A DNA stretch of 64,000 nucleotides from Impatiens glandulifera (GCF_907164915.1 NC_061863.1:5510340-5574339), one strand, 5' to 3'; counted from the first letter of the stretch, positions 13,486-26,195 are shown. A program made the numbers and translations. The notes: generated by a model from the letters alone, not told the origin.

Positions 13486-14230
13486 TAATAATAATTCATA
13501 TTAAATATTATGTTAAAAATTCATTAAACTGATTTGATTGTTTTAAAAAATACATACATTATCCGTTATCAATAATTTTATTGTTTTAAAAATTAATTTG
13601 TTATCTTTTAAATAATTAAATTAGTTTTTTAAATTAAAAAGATAAATAAATAAAAACTAACCAGATAAATAAAAATTAATTTCATTTTTTTTAAATATAA
13701 TTATTAAAAATTAAACTTATCATTTAATGCTATTCTTTAGATAAATTTTATAATCCTATAATGTATAAATAAGAAATTTATAATTATATATAAATTTACT
13801 TTTATGTCAGATTTTTAACCCTCTCAATTTCTCATTCATTGTATAAAATTTATTTAAGTAAATTTTTAATAAATAATTATTTTCTCTTTTAAATTAATAA
13901 AATAAAGAGAAAAAATAAGAAGAGAATTTGAAAAAGGAAAAGAATGACTGTCATATCATTTGCTCGAGAAAAGATAAAAGTTGAGTAGAGAGAAGAGAAT
14001 CCCTCTAAAATTCTCTCTCCCAAATTCTCTATTTCAATCATTTTTCTAAATTAAATAAATAATTAAAAAAAGAAAAATATAATATCTCATTATATTTTTG
14101 TTATATCAAATTATAATTTTTATATTTTATCTTTTGCTTACCAGAAGTTGAATAAATTAAATTCAATTATTGGTAAGTTTTAGAAATAATCAATTTTAAA
14201 TAATAGTTTAGGGTAGATGACTCACATGTT
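13486..14230 (+). repeat. Locus-specific AT-rich repeat block, copy B
   Basis: Near-copy of 5461-6110, with a local insertion of purine-rich sequence at about 13880-14040 (GAGAAAAAATAAGAAGAGAA type). Confidence 0.7.
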
Positions 14231-14960
14231 ATACATTTTTAAGAAATGCTAAAATTGAGGTAAAGCATAAATGCATGACTATGTGTTATTTTAAGGGGTT
14301 ACAATTTAGGGTTTGACATCCAAGCATCATATTGAGAACATTGATCTAGACCATCTTTAAGGTAAACTTCCGTAAGACTATTTTTATAAGTTCTTTAATT
14401 TGTCTCTACATCTTTGAAGAATCTTCTACATTTTGCATATTAGTAGTTTTATTTTAAATCGTGTTCATATTTACGTGAAAATCTGTTTTTTAAATAATAT
14501 ATTATCATAGATTAAGATTAAACATCCATATAGAGGTAAGTTATGTTAACTTTTATTTGTTTCGTTATAATATTTTGTGATAAGAAAAAAAAAAGGGTCT
14601 AATGTATACACTAGACCACTAAAAAGTCAAAAATATAGTTACCAAATGAAATCAAGCATTATAATATTATTTCAGATACATTTCAGTTCATAGGCTTGTT
14701 TTTTTAAGGTGTCTCAGAAATATTTGTACAAAGTTTTTTTTTCGTTATACTTGAATAGAACCTTTTTTTTTTTGTTACGGTTGATACCCTTGTTGATTTT
14801 TAAATGAAGTTTCCTTGGTTTTTTATTTGATAAAAATTTGATTATTGATGGGAATTTGGTTCATTTGATTCAATTCAAATAAATCCTGATTTCAATATAG
14901 ATCCTTAGTCTCGGCTAGTATTGAAGACTTGGAAGCATTATTATGAATTATTTTTACTTT
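14230..14960 (+). pseudogene. DUF1475 gene shard, copy B (exon 5 end to exon 6 remnants)
   Basis: Parallel to 6060-6840, with the same decayed exon 5 end near 14330-14385 and exon 6 remnant (CTTGTTGATTTTTA) near 14790. This places a whole block (AT-rich flank plus shard) as a segmental duplicate. No reading frame survives. Confidence 0.65.
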
Positions 14961-15150
14961 TAATAATTAGTTAATTTATTTCTTTAATTAATAAATAAAT
15001 AATTAATTATAAAATATAATATTTTAAATTGTCATTTTTTTTTATCTAATATACAAATAAATAAATAAATAAATAATCTTAATTTAATAAAAACATCCAT
15101 AAATATGGGTTAACAATCAAATTTTATCTAATGTGCAAAAAGAGGTGAAT
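14960..15150. other. AT-rich intergenic spacer
   Basis: A/T-rich with (AAAT)n runs near 15055-15075. It is similar to about 21000-21140, which continues the block duplication. Confidence 0.4.
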
Positions 15151-15265
15151 ACTAACCCTAAGTTCCTGGGTTCGAGCCCGTCAGGCGAGTTCTGCGCATG
15201 ATTAAATAGTTAAGTGTGTTTGCGGTTACACACTTAATCCGTTGTTCCAATTTTTTTTTTAAAAA
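15150..15265 (+). repeat. SINE-like sequence with tRNA-type B box
   Basis: GGGTTCGAGCCCGTCAGGC at 15169-15187 holds a pol III B-box core. It is followed by a short body with an inverted TAAGTGTGTTTGCGGTTACA segment and a T-rich/A-rich tail near 15250-15270. It resembles the minus-strand sequence at 380-505. The A box is not clear. Confidence 0.45.
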
Positions 15266-15419
15266 AAAACAATCAAATTTTACTTATTTTTAAAATTTAC
15301 TTAAATATTAAAAAATGAAAAGAAAAAAATCAAATACTAAGTGGTATTAATCAATTCTATTCTATATATTGTTTTTTCAAATAAAAAAAAAGAAGATAAC
15401 CCTTTACTGTAAACTTTTT

Positions 15420-16080
15420 CAACATTTAAGAGATAATTTATCCATAACAATAGAGGAGAAACTATAATAAAGAAGAAGATGACAAACACAACCATGACTG
15501 AAAAAAATAATAAGAATACAACTCCCAAGAAAAAGAACAAAGTTATTAAAAATAGGTTTGACAACACGTATCGTTAAAAACAAATAATCACAATGTTGAT
15601 GTCTTTCTACACGCGACGCACCGATAAAGTCCAAGTTTCTGTAGTTGTTTGTAATGAAATACAAGAACTTGGGTGGTTTGGCTAATCCAATAATTCTGGA
15701 GCATGAGTTGATTTGAAACAAAGAATAATATTGAAATTTAAAGTGGTACCCTTTAAACTTTAACACTGCTTTTTGGTTCGAAATCACCTTAGTCTCCAAT
15801 ATTCTTAAATTAGTCATTCCTCCCAATTCTTGTATTTAGTTGGAGACAATTACGAGAAACTCGAATATTGTCGATGCGAGTAGGAAGACATTTATATGTT
15901 TATTATCTTTTATAACGATTTGATAGAGATTTAAAATTCCAAGAAATCTATTTTTTAACCTTTCTCTTATCCACTTTATTCTTTTTCTTAGTAATATTTT
16001 TATTATGTTTTTCGTCGAGATTGAGTTTGTTTTCTTCTTTTACTCGAATTATCAACTCAAGCTTCTTTTATTATGATATT
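15420..16080. mobile_element. Fold-back element, copy 1
   Basis: The left half (AAGAAGAAGATGACAAACAC … AAGAAAAAGAACAAAGTTAT … ATGTCTTTCTACACGCGACG … AATACAAGAACTTGGG) is repeated inverted on the right (CCCAATTCTTGTATTTAG … GCGAGTAGGAAGACAT … TTATTCTTTTTCTTAG … TTCTTCTTTTACTCG). Arms are about 300 bp and quite diverged. A minus-strand frame of 135 codons (15826-15419) lies within it and matches nothing I know; I treat it as accidental. A second copy lies near 21500-22330. Confidence 0.5.
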
Positions 16081-16638
16081 TATGAGTTCTATTTTGGACG
16101 CATCCAAGTTGAGTCGGTGCCAGTATCGATCAGAGAATATAATGGGTTATCTTGTTTTATTTATCTTTGCGAAAATTAACGGAGTTCAAAGTAATAATAT
16201 TGAAAGATAATGAGAATTTGACCCTTCTATCTTGTTTTTTTTACAAAATATTTGTTTTGAGAATTTAACAAAAAAAAAGATTAAAGAAATTACAAATAAA
16301 GTAAATACACTATTGTATTTATAATCTAGCATTTAGAATTTAATTTTTATTATTTTCAATTTTTATTAGTTAAGTAATTTTAAGAGTTAGAAAATTTAAT
16401 TGTTACAGAGAATTTATCAATGTTTTAAATTAGGGGTGAATATCATTTCAGAAGTTGACTATATTATATGTATCTTTCGAACCGGTTAATATTCGGTCCA
16501 GTTTGTCCGGAGATCTGATTTGGTTCGAAAGGTTAACCTATTAGTACTGTTGACAACCCAATTGGCAGCTCCCAACGACGATGACCTAACACGGGTGAAA
16601 TCGACGATGACACTGACAACTCCACTGATCTCCTGACT
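16080..16638. other. Intergenic sequence, nothing recognised
   Basis: No gene or element is recognised. The part 16470-16620 is less AT-rich (GAACCGGTTAATATTCGG and a CGACGATG pair) and hosts the hAT insertion site. Confidence 0.4.
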
Positions 16639-17800
16639 CAGGGGCGGAGCCACCCATGGGCTAGGGTGGGCTCCAGCCCCACCTAAATTAAAATCCTAAA
16701 AGAAAATTTTTTATATATGTGTTTGACATGTAAATCTTAGCCCAGTTGGCTATGTTATTGAAATGTGAATATGAGGTCAGGTGATCAAATAGTCTCACCT
16801 TTAACTTATTTTATAATAATACATAAATTTTAATTAATATATAAATAAGATTTATTTATATAAAAAATTATATATAAAATTTTGTAAATCATATAATAAT
16901 ATTATTTATTTTAAAATTATACATTATTTTTTATTTATTTCAATATAATTAATAATACAAATTATTTATAAGAGTAAAATATAAAAATTAAAATAATAAT
17001 AATAGTGTTTTATATTTCTTAATTTTAAACTATTTCAAAAATTTATAAGAAAATATAAATTAATATTAATAAACAAGTTAAAATAAAGAATTTGATATCC
17101 CTACTCAAGAACTTAACAAATCTCCTAGAATTGATGTTGATGTAAGCTCTCTTAAACTTGATCCAACATTACGTATTCCGATATGGAAATATCCTTTTAA
17201 TCAAATGGATGAAATTAGACGAGCTTATATCAAGATGTGTCATATCAACCTATTAAGGATGAGTACCCGCCGACCAAATTTGGAAATCAAAATCGACGGT
17301 TCCAAAGTCATTGGTTTAAGAAATTTACTTGGTTAGAATACTCTCCTTTGAAAAATGTTGCTTTTTTGTTTCCCATGTTTCTTGTTTTAACATAAGCAAC
17401 CCCAAAAACCTACATTTACAATAGATAAATTCAAATATTGAAAGCGAGTTAATGATGAGAATATATGCTCTTTTGCTATGCATATAGGATATAATATTTC
17501 ACCACATAATAGGGAAGTTGAATATCTTGATAATCTAATGAATATCCTTGTCATATTGACAAAATACTAAATGCACAGTCTTCAGATGAAAAACAAAATA
17601 ACAGATTACGGCTTACAACAACTATTAAAATCACTCGGTGGCTCACTTTGCAAACGTATGCATTGAGAGGGCATGACGAGTTTCCATCTTCTAATAATCG
17701 TGAAAATTTTATTGAAAAAAAAAGTGGAACATAGAAAGATAAATGTGAGATGCAAGTTGGAGTCAGCCCCAGGTAATTTTTTATCCTGGCTCCGCCCCTG
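16639..17800. mobile_element. hAT element with 8-bp target duplication
   Basis: Terminal inverted repeats CAGGGGCGGAGCCA (16639) and TGGCTCCGCCCCTG (ending 17800) are exact inverses. The 8-bp direct repeat TCCTGACT flanks the element (16631-16638 and 17801-17808), which is the hAT target size. The element is 1162 bp. It contains a decayed part of a transposase and so is a deletion derivative of a once autonomous element. Confidence 0.92.
17090..17720 (+). pseudogene. hAT transposase fragment (TTF-type zinc finger / DUF4371 family)
   Basis: In shifting frames the plus strand gives LDPTLRIPIWKYPFNQMDEI and RRAYI, then KFGNQNRRFQSHWFKK and WLEYSPL, then a CFPCF-like stretch. Further on come NRLRLTTTI and ALRGHDE..SSNNRENFIE. 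These are the N-terminal motifs of plant TTF-type zinc-finger hAT transposases. Several frameshifts and stops separate them and the catalytic C-terminus is missing. It cannot make a working transposase. Confidence 0.75.
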
Positions 17801-17808
17801 TCCTGACT

Positions 17809-18650
17809 TTTGCCCGACGTTCTCGAGACATAACACACGTTTCACCCTACCTAGGTCCGAAGGGGCTCTTGACGTGGCTTATGCAACTTTCAACTTGGTT
17901 CACACGAATTGGATGATCATGATTTTATTAATTAATGGGTTTTGATTTTATGTTAATTAGTTTGTGTCTAATTTGAATTGCGAGTGTATTTCTGTTAATT
18001 AATTAGTTTTTGTTAATGAAAGGGTTTATGAGTGGATTTTAGATTAGAAATTGTGAAATTAGTTTGTTAAATATTTAATTTAATGCAACCACAATATTGT
18101 TATATGAATTCTGAGCTTGAATGTGTCCAGATGTCCAGATACTTAACTTAAGTGTTTCATTTTGAAGTTCATTTTTATTCGGTCTAAAGAATGTGGTTAC
18201 ACTGACATGATTAAAAAAGAAGTGAAAGTATAATCACCATAAATAAATAAAAAATAACAGTTACGATTTAACTCAAATAAGTACTAATCACCAAAAAGTG
18301 GAATCGATGGCCATTCCCTCAAAACAAGAAAGAAGTCCCATGATTTATTTATTTTATTAAAATGAGCTTTCAACCTTAAATTATAAATTAGGGGTAAGAT
18401 GTGATTACACGTGTATTAAATCTTTTATTATTATTATTTTAGTTTTCAATATTTTTTTTATATTTTTCTAAAACTTATTCGTTTAAACCTATAATCTAAC
18501 TTTTCTTTTGAAATTGCTACCATTTTTGGACTATTGTACATGTAATTGAGAAACCTATAACCTAATATATTTTTTAATTAAATGGTAAGAGTCAATCTTA
18601 GACCTTCAATTATGAAAATTATTTATTAACAAAAATTAGATTAAAATCCC
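17809..18650. other. Intergenic sequence, nothing recognised
   Basis: Flank of the hAT insertion with ordinary AT-rich sequence. No frame or repeat ends were found. Confidence 0.4.
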
Positions 18651-19260
18651 TCAAGTTAAAAATGAGAGTGTTATATTCTAAAAAGATATACAATATTTTA
18701 ATTAACTTCTTAAATTGAAAATTATCATATATTTTAATTAACTTCTTAAAATATGAAATAATAATGATTCATATTAAATATTGTGTTAAAAATTCATTAA
18801 ACTAATTTTATTGTTTAAAAAAAAAAACATACATTATATATCCATTATCAATAATTTTATTGTTTTAAAAAAATAATTATATATCATGAAGATGAACTAT
18901 AATTCTCTAATTTTTTTAATCATATTTTAAATAATTAAATAATTTTTAAATTAAAAAGATAAATATATATAAATTATTCAGATAAAATAAAAAATAATAA
19001 CAATTCTTTTTTTCATATTTGTTAAAAACTAAACTTATTATTTAATGCTATTAATTACATCAAATTAATTTTTATTTTTATATTTTATTTTTACTTAAAA
19101 TATGTTTGAAGGTGAATAATTGAAATTCAATTATTGGTAAATTTTGAGAAATAATAATAGTATTACAATTTTAAATTATAGTTTAGAGTAGATAACTCAC
19201 ATGTTATACATTTTTATAAGAATGACTAAAATTGAGGTGGAGCATAAATGCATGACTAAA
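18650..19260 (+). repeat. Locus-specific AT-rich repeat block, copy C
   Basis: Near-copy of 5356-6110 (AAAAATGAGAGTGTTA … ATTCTAAA … AATATTTTAATTAACTTCTT). A short direct duplication of GAGCATAAATGCATGACTA is present around 19239-19285. Confidence 0.7.
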
Positions 19261-19856
19261 ATTGTGATGGAGCATAAATGCATGACTATGTACTATTTTA
19301 CACTACGGCTGGTTCTAGGAAAATAATAGGCTGAATCAGACTGAAGATTGATTGAGATTTGGGAGAGACGATCATCATGTGAAAGTTCTACAAGATCTTT
19401 AACTATGGTTCTCCTTTTCGAATTGAACTTCTTACACCGTAAGACTATTTTCATAAGTTTTTTATCCAACATCTTTAAAGAATTTTCCTACTTTTTGCAT
19501 ATTAGCAGATTTATTTTAAATTTTGATCATATTTACACGGTAACCTATTTCTTAGAATGATATATTATCCCTCATTGAGTTTTACATCAATATACTGGAT
19601 TTATCAGTAAATGAACTTCTTTTAGTATCAAACAGTATAAAGCCGGTAACTTTGTTCAGTTTGTGAAAATGAAAGCATCAACAATTACTATAAGATTACT
19701 AAATAAACAAGAACTTTAAAATGTCTCCATTTATCCAATATCGGATTAAACTCTAGGAACTTATATTTGTGAATGAAAAATGGATTATTTAGATTAAACG
19801 ACTAAATTTTCATTATGGTTCAATGTGTCTTAATATGTATGCGTTCTTTATAGGTA

Positions 19857-20453
19857 TGGATGTTCATCGGTTCGGTTTTCGGGTTATTCGAGTTCCTCGG
19901 TTCGGTTTATTCGAATTTTTATTTTTTTTTAGCCAATTCGAAAACCGAATTCGAATAAATTTTAATTAAACCGAACCGAATTCGATATTCGGTTCGAATT
20001 TCGAATTCAAACCGAATTCGTTTTTTATTTTATTTTTGGAACTAACATAACTCAAAATAAATTAAACCAGTCAAGAATCAAACCCGGGTCTTTATCGTGG
20101 CAAGATAATATTCTACCACTAGACCACTGATACTTTTGTTTTCTTTTTCTTTTATTATAATTTGATTATTTTAAACTTTTTCTTAAGTTAAGTTTGGAAA
20201 AATAAATAATAAAAAATGGAAAAATAAATAATAAAAAATGGAAAAATAAATAATAAAAAATGAATTCGGTTTTCGGTTTGGTTTTCGAGTTGAAACCCAA
20301 ACTCGAAAATCAATTCGAAAACCGTATTTGAATTCGAATTGGTTTGAAATTCGATTCAAAAACCGAAAATGAAATTCGAATTCGGTTTATTCGAATTCGG
20401 TGAATTCGAATTCGATCGGATATTCGGTTCAGACCAAATATTGAACATCCCTA
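19857..20453. mobile_element. Inserted element with 10-bp direct repeats, contains tRNA-like sequence
   Basis: The direct repeat TTTATAGGTA occurs at 19847-19856 and 20454-20463. The sequence between starts GGATGTTCATCGGTTCGG and ends with the inverted GAACATCC. The body is full of CGGTTCGGTTT and AATTCGAATT stretches that are self-complementary end to end. The class is uncertain (8-10 bp duplication would suit hAT or Mutator-like MITEs). The insertion falls exactly at the start of exon 7 of the dead DUF1475 copy. Confidence 0.65.
20064..20133 (-). pseudogene. tRNA-Gly(GCC)-derived sequence
   Basis: On the minus strand 70 nt align over their whole length with a plant tRNA-Gly of anticodon GCC: D-arm TGGTCTAGTGGTAGAAT, anticodon loop CTTGCCACG with GCC intact, variable and T-arm GACCCGGGTTTGATTC, and a 3' strand ending CTGGT. 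The acceptor stem is mispaired (5' GTATCAG against 3' CTGGTTT) and the B box has C to T changes. It is therefore probably not a working tRNA. It lies inside the inserted element at 19857-20453. Confidence 0.7.
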
Positions 20454-20739
20454 TTTATAGGTAATATTTTACTCGTATTATTCAAAAGGTAATGATCATT
20501 CTTACCCAATTCAAAACAATTCCACCCAAAATGTTCGAAAACTAATTTGACTAACACTTTTGGATTAGAACGTCAATAAATTTATGTTTTGTGTCAGTCA
20601 AAATTCAATTTTTATTGGCAAACTATTTTTTTTTCAGTTTTACAACAAGTGAGTATATATGTTGTTCACCAACTATTATACTTTACTCCCCCCTGATTCA
20701 ATCTATCTTGTTCTCTTGAATAGTGGCAACATGTAAGTT

Positions 20740-21500
20740 CACGCTTCTTCTTCCTTTTCCGGGTAGTTTCTTCTTTTCGAAAAATATTTTCGAGGAAAAT
20801 GAAGTTTATTTAGTTTTTTTGAATATTACAATATATATTGGTCTATGATTTGATAAAAAAAAAATGATTATTGATGGGAAATTGATTTATTTAACTAAAT
20901 TCAAATCAATCATATATGGTTTCAATATAGATCCTTAGTCTATGTTATAGTATTGTTTAGTATTGGAGACATTTTTATGAATTATCTTTACTTTTAATAA
21001 TTTGTTAATTTATTTATTTATTTAATTAATAAAATAAATAATTGATTATAAAGTATAATATCTCACTATTACATTTAAAATTGTCATTTTTATATCTTAT
21101 ATCTATATAATAAATAAATAGATAATCTTAATTTAATAAAAACACCACAAATATCTATCATATCTCTCCTAATCCTACATTCTTTTGGTACTTTAAAATT
21201 TACTAAAATATTATAAAAATAAAAAGAATGTAAAATCAAATTCTAAGTGATATTAATATTAGAGCATTATTTGATTCCCAAACCAATAATAGTATTTGAA
21301 GTTTAAAGGGTACATATACATCCAGAGAGATATTACTAAATTCTAGTAATACACAATAACCTTCAACTCCTTATCATTCTCAAGCTAGAAAATGTTGCGC
21401 TTCGTATGAGCATTCAAAATCAAATATAAACATTAAGTGATTTGCTCGATTCAATAACATTGATATACTAAAAGTTGCTTTACATGAAAGATGTTGTCTA
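20740..21500. repeat. AT-rich block resembling 14790-15340
   Basis: The sequence around 20800-21270 follows 14790-15340 in order (TTGATGGGAA…, TTCAATATAGATCCTTAGTC, (AAAT)n, ATCTTAATTTAATAAAAACA). It extends the block duplication beyond the DUF1475 shard. No genes are seen. Confidence 0.55.
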
Positions 21501-22330
21501 TAGTAACGGACGTTTCTCTTTACCGTTTCTGAAATTAAATAATATAAGTTTTCAGACTAAAAATGAAAATAGCATTAAAAAAATAACGAGATTAAGATGA
21601 TGAAGATAAAAATAATAAATATAAGAAAAGTATCCTCCCAAACATAGAATAATTGGGATTTTTTTATATATATATTCAAGACTTCAATATGATTAAAACT
21701 AAATAAGGTTGATTGTCGACTCTAAACGATATATCATATTTTTTTAGATAATTGTTTTTGAAATCGGTGTCCCCCACAATTTGATTACAATTCTTTGTCC
21801 TCATCGTTTAACCTCGTTTTTTTGCATTACAATAATTAACTGAAACAATTTATCATTTAGCTTCAGTAACGGTATCGATAAACGGCCGTTACCACATGCA
21901 ACATCTGTGGCGTAAAGTAGTCAAGTAACTTTTGGTATACCAATATTATTGAATCGACGAAACCACCGAATTTTTGTATTTTATTTCGAATGACCATAGT
22001 AAGCAAGGTTTTTTCTAGCTGGGGAAGGGAATCGTTTTATTGTTGATCAATATGTTTCCTATCCTTAATCGTTTTCTTATTATTCATTGTGTTTACTATT
22101 TTTTATTATTTAGAATTGCCACATATTCCAATATTTTTAAATTAGCTAAACCACTCATTCTTGTATTTAATTGGAGAAGACTACAGAAAACTCAGGTAAT
22201 GTCGAAGCGTGGGAAGACATTTACATGTCCATTATAATTTTTTTAACGTTGTCAACCCTTCTATTTTTATTATGTTATTCTGTGATGTTGTGTTTGTAAT
22301 TTCTTCTTTAATTCGAATTATCACTTTTTG
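21500..22330. mobile_element. Fold-back element, copy 2
   Basis: Related to 15420-16080: the right half (GCTAAACCACTCATTCTTGT … GAAGACATTTACATG … TTTAATTCGAATTATCAC) matches closely in the same orientation. The left half holds weaker inverted counterparts. The boundaries are uncertain. Confidence 0.4.
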
Positions 22331-22883
22331 TATATTAATAGTTTTGTTTGTTCATATTTACTTAGTAACCTATTTTTTATGATATATTATTCCTCCTAAA
22401 TGATCTAAATAACTTGCGATAAAATTATTACAAGAAAGGATCGAAATATTAAATTTGGATTATAAATGGAATAGTTAAAATAGATGGATTTAAGATAAAA
22501 AAAAAATTAGAGTGAGTTTAAAAAGATAATAGAAAATTTTAGATAAATTAGTTAAATAAACAAATTGAATTATATTGAATTTTTTTAAGAAATCAAAAGT
22601 CATATTTTTATCCTAATTTGTTTTTATTTGTCTATTATTTAGAATAGATATATTTATTTATTTTTGTAAGTTTATTAAGATTTTTAAATATTACAATAAA
22701 TATATATATATATATATGATTTGATAAAAAAGTGATTATTGATGGGAAATTGGTTTATTTAATTAAATTCAAATAAATCATGGTTTCAATATAGATTTAG
22801 AAAGGAAAAATAAATAGAATAAATAGCAATCGTCCCCTTTAGTCTGAACTCTGAAACCTCTCATTACGAAAGGTCATACAGAA
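22330..22883. other. DUF1475 intron shard and promoter-proximal flank of the SET gene
   Basis: 22340-22480 resembles intron 5 of the DUF1475 gene (CCTAAATGATCTAAATAACTTG, AAAATTATTACAAGAAAGGAT). 22680-22800 resembles 14820-14900. The last 80 bp (CGTCCCCTTTAG … AAACCTCTCATTACG) are the probable 5' leader of the following gene. Confidence 0.5.
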
Positions 22884-24839
22884 ATGGCGATTCCATTCTC
22901 CAGGAAGCAGAGCTGCTCAGAGTTCCTTTCTTTCTTCTTCTTCTTCAAGTCACGTGAAGGAATTGGTACACGCAAGAAGACATACATCATCATTCATCAG
23001 GTACACGCGTTTTTTGAGTGTTGTCTTGTTTGTCTCTCAATTTTGCAGTTTCATGCTTCTCTCCATCGCATTATCTCCTTAGGAATTGTTCTATTGCTTT
23101 TGAACATTTAACTGTACTGATTTCAGGAATTTTAATTGATTTTGAAGCTTTCAGAGAGAAACTGACACTGTGATCTTTGTTAGCTCTTTCTTGTTTTTAT
23201 TCCTTATGAGTTAATAAGACAGAGTTGGATGTATGTCAGAGTTGGTGTAAACGATTAAGGATATATTTTGGCATTTGCATTCTCTGTAGATTTTCTTGTG
23301 ACAAATGACAATCCCCTATTAGTTTTTAGGGTTCTTACTCTCTCTATTGAGATTGTTTACACTTATTTATTTTGTTTGATACAACTCAATTATTTATGAC
23401 TAGGGTTTATGATGGGCAGCATTGCAGGATGAAATTCTTTTATCAAACAGCTGAAACATCAGTGATCCCGAAAAAGAGGTGTTTACTATTTGGATGGTAT
23501 GTTCGGATTTTATCCATTCTCTTTTGCATGAAGATTATTACTAAACTTGTCACCATTCTGAACTGGCTTTTTGATTGGATATTCGATGAGAACACTCTCA
23601 ATTGTCAACTCTTTTGCATAATTGGCTTCATTTATGTCTGAAGTTTCTCAAAGATGCAGGGTATAATGACCATATGGTGAACTCATGTCAGGCATTTGTT
23701 CTTCTTAGAGCCTGAAAGCTTTTATACTTTGCAATCACAGCTTATTGATAGTTTAGGCGGACTCTTTGACAATAAATTTCAGTCGCTGCATGAAGAAATT
23801 GATTCACAAATATACATGTACCTGTGATAGTTACTAAAATAAAATGATCCAAATTCAGTATCATGAAACTGTCCTATAGGTGGAATTAATTTTATAAGAT
23901 ATGGTTGTTGGTGCTTGGAAGTGTCTGCTAACTGTGTCCTTTTTAACCTTTTGATGGAGGGACATTTGTGAATCATTGATTTCTTATTTGGCTAAACCTC
24001 CATTTGCTCATGTAAAATGGCAATCATGTTTATGCCTTTTTATTTTTCTCCATGGTTTTTGTCTCCCATATTTTGTAGTCCTTAAATTTTTATTTTGAGC
24101 ATTGAGAGTAGGTTGCCTTTGCTAAATTAATATGAAAAAGTGAAACATAAGAATCACCATTTTGAATGAGCTAATGAAGGACTTCACCGTTTCTAGGTTG
24201 AAGTGGATTAAATGTTTGAAAAAGGAATCTATGTACCTGTCGATAAAGTTCCACTTTTTGTTTGAAGATGTTTTGCAAAGTAAACTGGTTCAAAAGAATT
24301 GACATATTTCCCATTCCTTCAAAATTTTGCAACAGAGTTATTGTTAGTTTATTTTTACTTGAAAAGCCACAAAACTGTTGTATTATGCTCATTCCATATT
24401 GAAACTTCACAAAAGATCAAGATGCCTTCTGAGTTTCTTCCATTTTAAGATATTGAATTGTACAATAAATTTTAATTTAAGTGTGTGCTTTCAATCTCCA
24501 TTTTCATTATCTAAGCTAATTTGGCAACAAACTATCATTAAAAAATTCTTCCTCTTTTGGCTTGATAAGCCCTTGAATCTGTTAGATTTTTGCTCAATCC
24601 ATTTTGGAAGCTTCTCATAAAGTTATTGAATTATCTAAACTTTAAGATTAGGAAGCCCTTCACTTCTAAGCAACTTGAACTTATTAAATTATCTACTAAA
24701 GTTTTAGTTATCTGTACACTTTCAATATCACAAGCACAGTATTTATGTCGCTTTTCTTTTTTACTTGCAAATAGTTACTACAAAAAAATAATTCAAATGC
24801 AGTATAAACGGTACATGCATTTGAAGTCAAAGAAGACTA

Positions 24840-24905
24840 TATACTACTTCCTCTGTCCCATTTTACAAGATCTTTAATTTAGAGAGCAAGTTCCAAATTA
24901 TTTGA
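24840..24905. repeat. Stowaway-like MITE end in intron
   Basis: TACTACTTCCTCTGTCCCAT at 24843 resembles the plant Stowaway/Tc1-mariner MITE end CTCCCTCCGTCCC. I did not find a matching inverted end, so this is a remnant. Confidence 0.4.
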
Positions 24906-26195
24906 CATTTGGGTTAATTCATTCACTATTTAATACTACAATTCAAATTACTCTCATCTACCTTTTCATTAACAATAATTTTCTCTTTCGTCAACCCTGG
25001 ACTCCACTATTTATTTAACTTGATTATGATCATTACTTACTTTTATCTCTATTTACTTTTAAGGCTATTCTTTGGTCATAAGTAATTTCATACCACCACT
25101 CCTTAAAACTGACTTCAAAATCTTAAGGATGTCATTAAATGTAGGCAGGGGGAGATAAAGAGCTTCATATAAAAAATTGATTATTTGGAGAACGTCAACT
25201 AGCATACAAAATTGAGAGCAGATGAAAATAATGAACTAAGGGTCAACAGATTATTTAGCATCAAACCTTACCAAAGTGTTCAAGATTTTGCAATTGTAAT
25301 AATATATTTTATGGTTGGTTGACTTTATTTAGATATTTGGTATTGTATCTATAAACTACATCAAGATAAGGATGATCTAATGTATCTTAATAAAATCCTG
25401 AGCTCCCGAGTCAAATTCTATTGTTAGAATATAATGTTATCTAATAGTCTAACATTCTTCGGCAAACACATGTGGGTAGACATCTATTGAAAACCTGGGA
25501 AAATTGCAATTCATGACGGATACTCAGCACCAACAAAACATCCTTCTTAGTAACTAATAAAAGAAAATAGTATCACAGCCTACAGAGATGGAGTGACACA
25601 AGGTGCAGCTTACACCAGCAAGAATAAGAACTCACAAGTCATAATCTAGAGCTGTAACAAAAGTGTAATGATATATTTTGTTGATGGTTGACAAATTGTA
25701 CTCGGTTCCCATCTTTGTTGGCTGTACCTAAATATGAAAGATCAAGTTTGATCCAACCAAATCCTAAAATAGTAGAATATAATGTTATATAACATTTAAG
25801 AATAGTCATGTTTGATAAGATTGGTTATGCCAGTATACTGTCAATTTTGAACTTTGATGAAGTTATAATGCACATAGTTCAACTTAAGCTTATGGGTTTG
25901 TGTTGATTAACATTCGTATTTCTTATTTACTATAATTTTAATTGTGTATGCCTATGACTAATTATAATACACATAACATGACACTGTTACTGCGTATTTG
26001 ATGGTCAGTTTGATAATCAATACCATAAATTGAATTCAATACCATAAATGAATCTTGTTTCTAGGTGAACTTAAATTCAAATTAGCATATATTTTCTTAA
26101 TTAAGTCATGACGTTTACGTATTCAGTTTGAAAATACCCAAAACTCCTACAGAAGCAACTCACAACTATTTAATATGTGCAAAGGGTGCCTATTA

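Larger units (their letters stand above)
19400..20740 (+). pseudogene. DUF1475 gene shard, copy C (exons 5-8, split by an insertion)
   Basis: Order of matches to the intact gene: exon 5 end (GGTTCTCCTTTTCGAA … CTTCTTACACC, 19407-19439) with its donor; exon 6 (CCTCATTGAGTTTTACATCAA, 19569-19607); intron 6; the first bases of exon 7 at 19854; then, after a 597-bp insertion, the exon 7 donor region near 20485. Exon 8 follows (TTTTACAACAAG … CTTGTTCTCTTGAATAGTGG, about 20637-20733) and contains an in-frame stop. It is the longest of the dead copies. Confidence 0.8.

Noticed and set aside
15419..15826. 135-codon minus-strand frame
   Set aside because: It lies within the inverted arms of a fold-back element, matches no family I know and is not kept open in the related copy.
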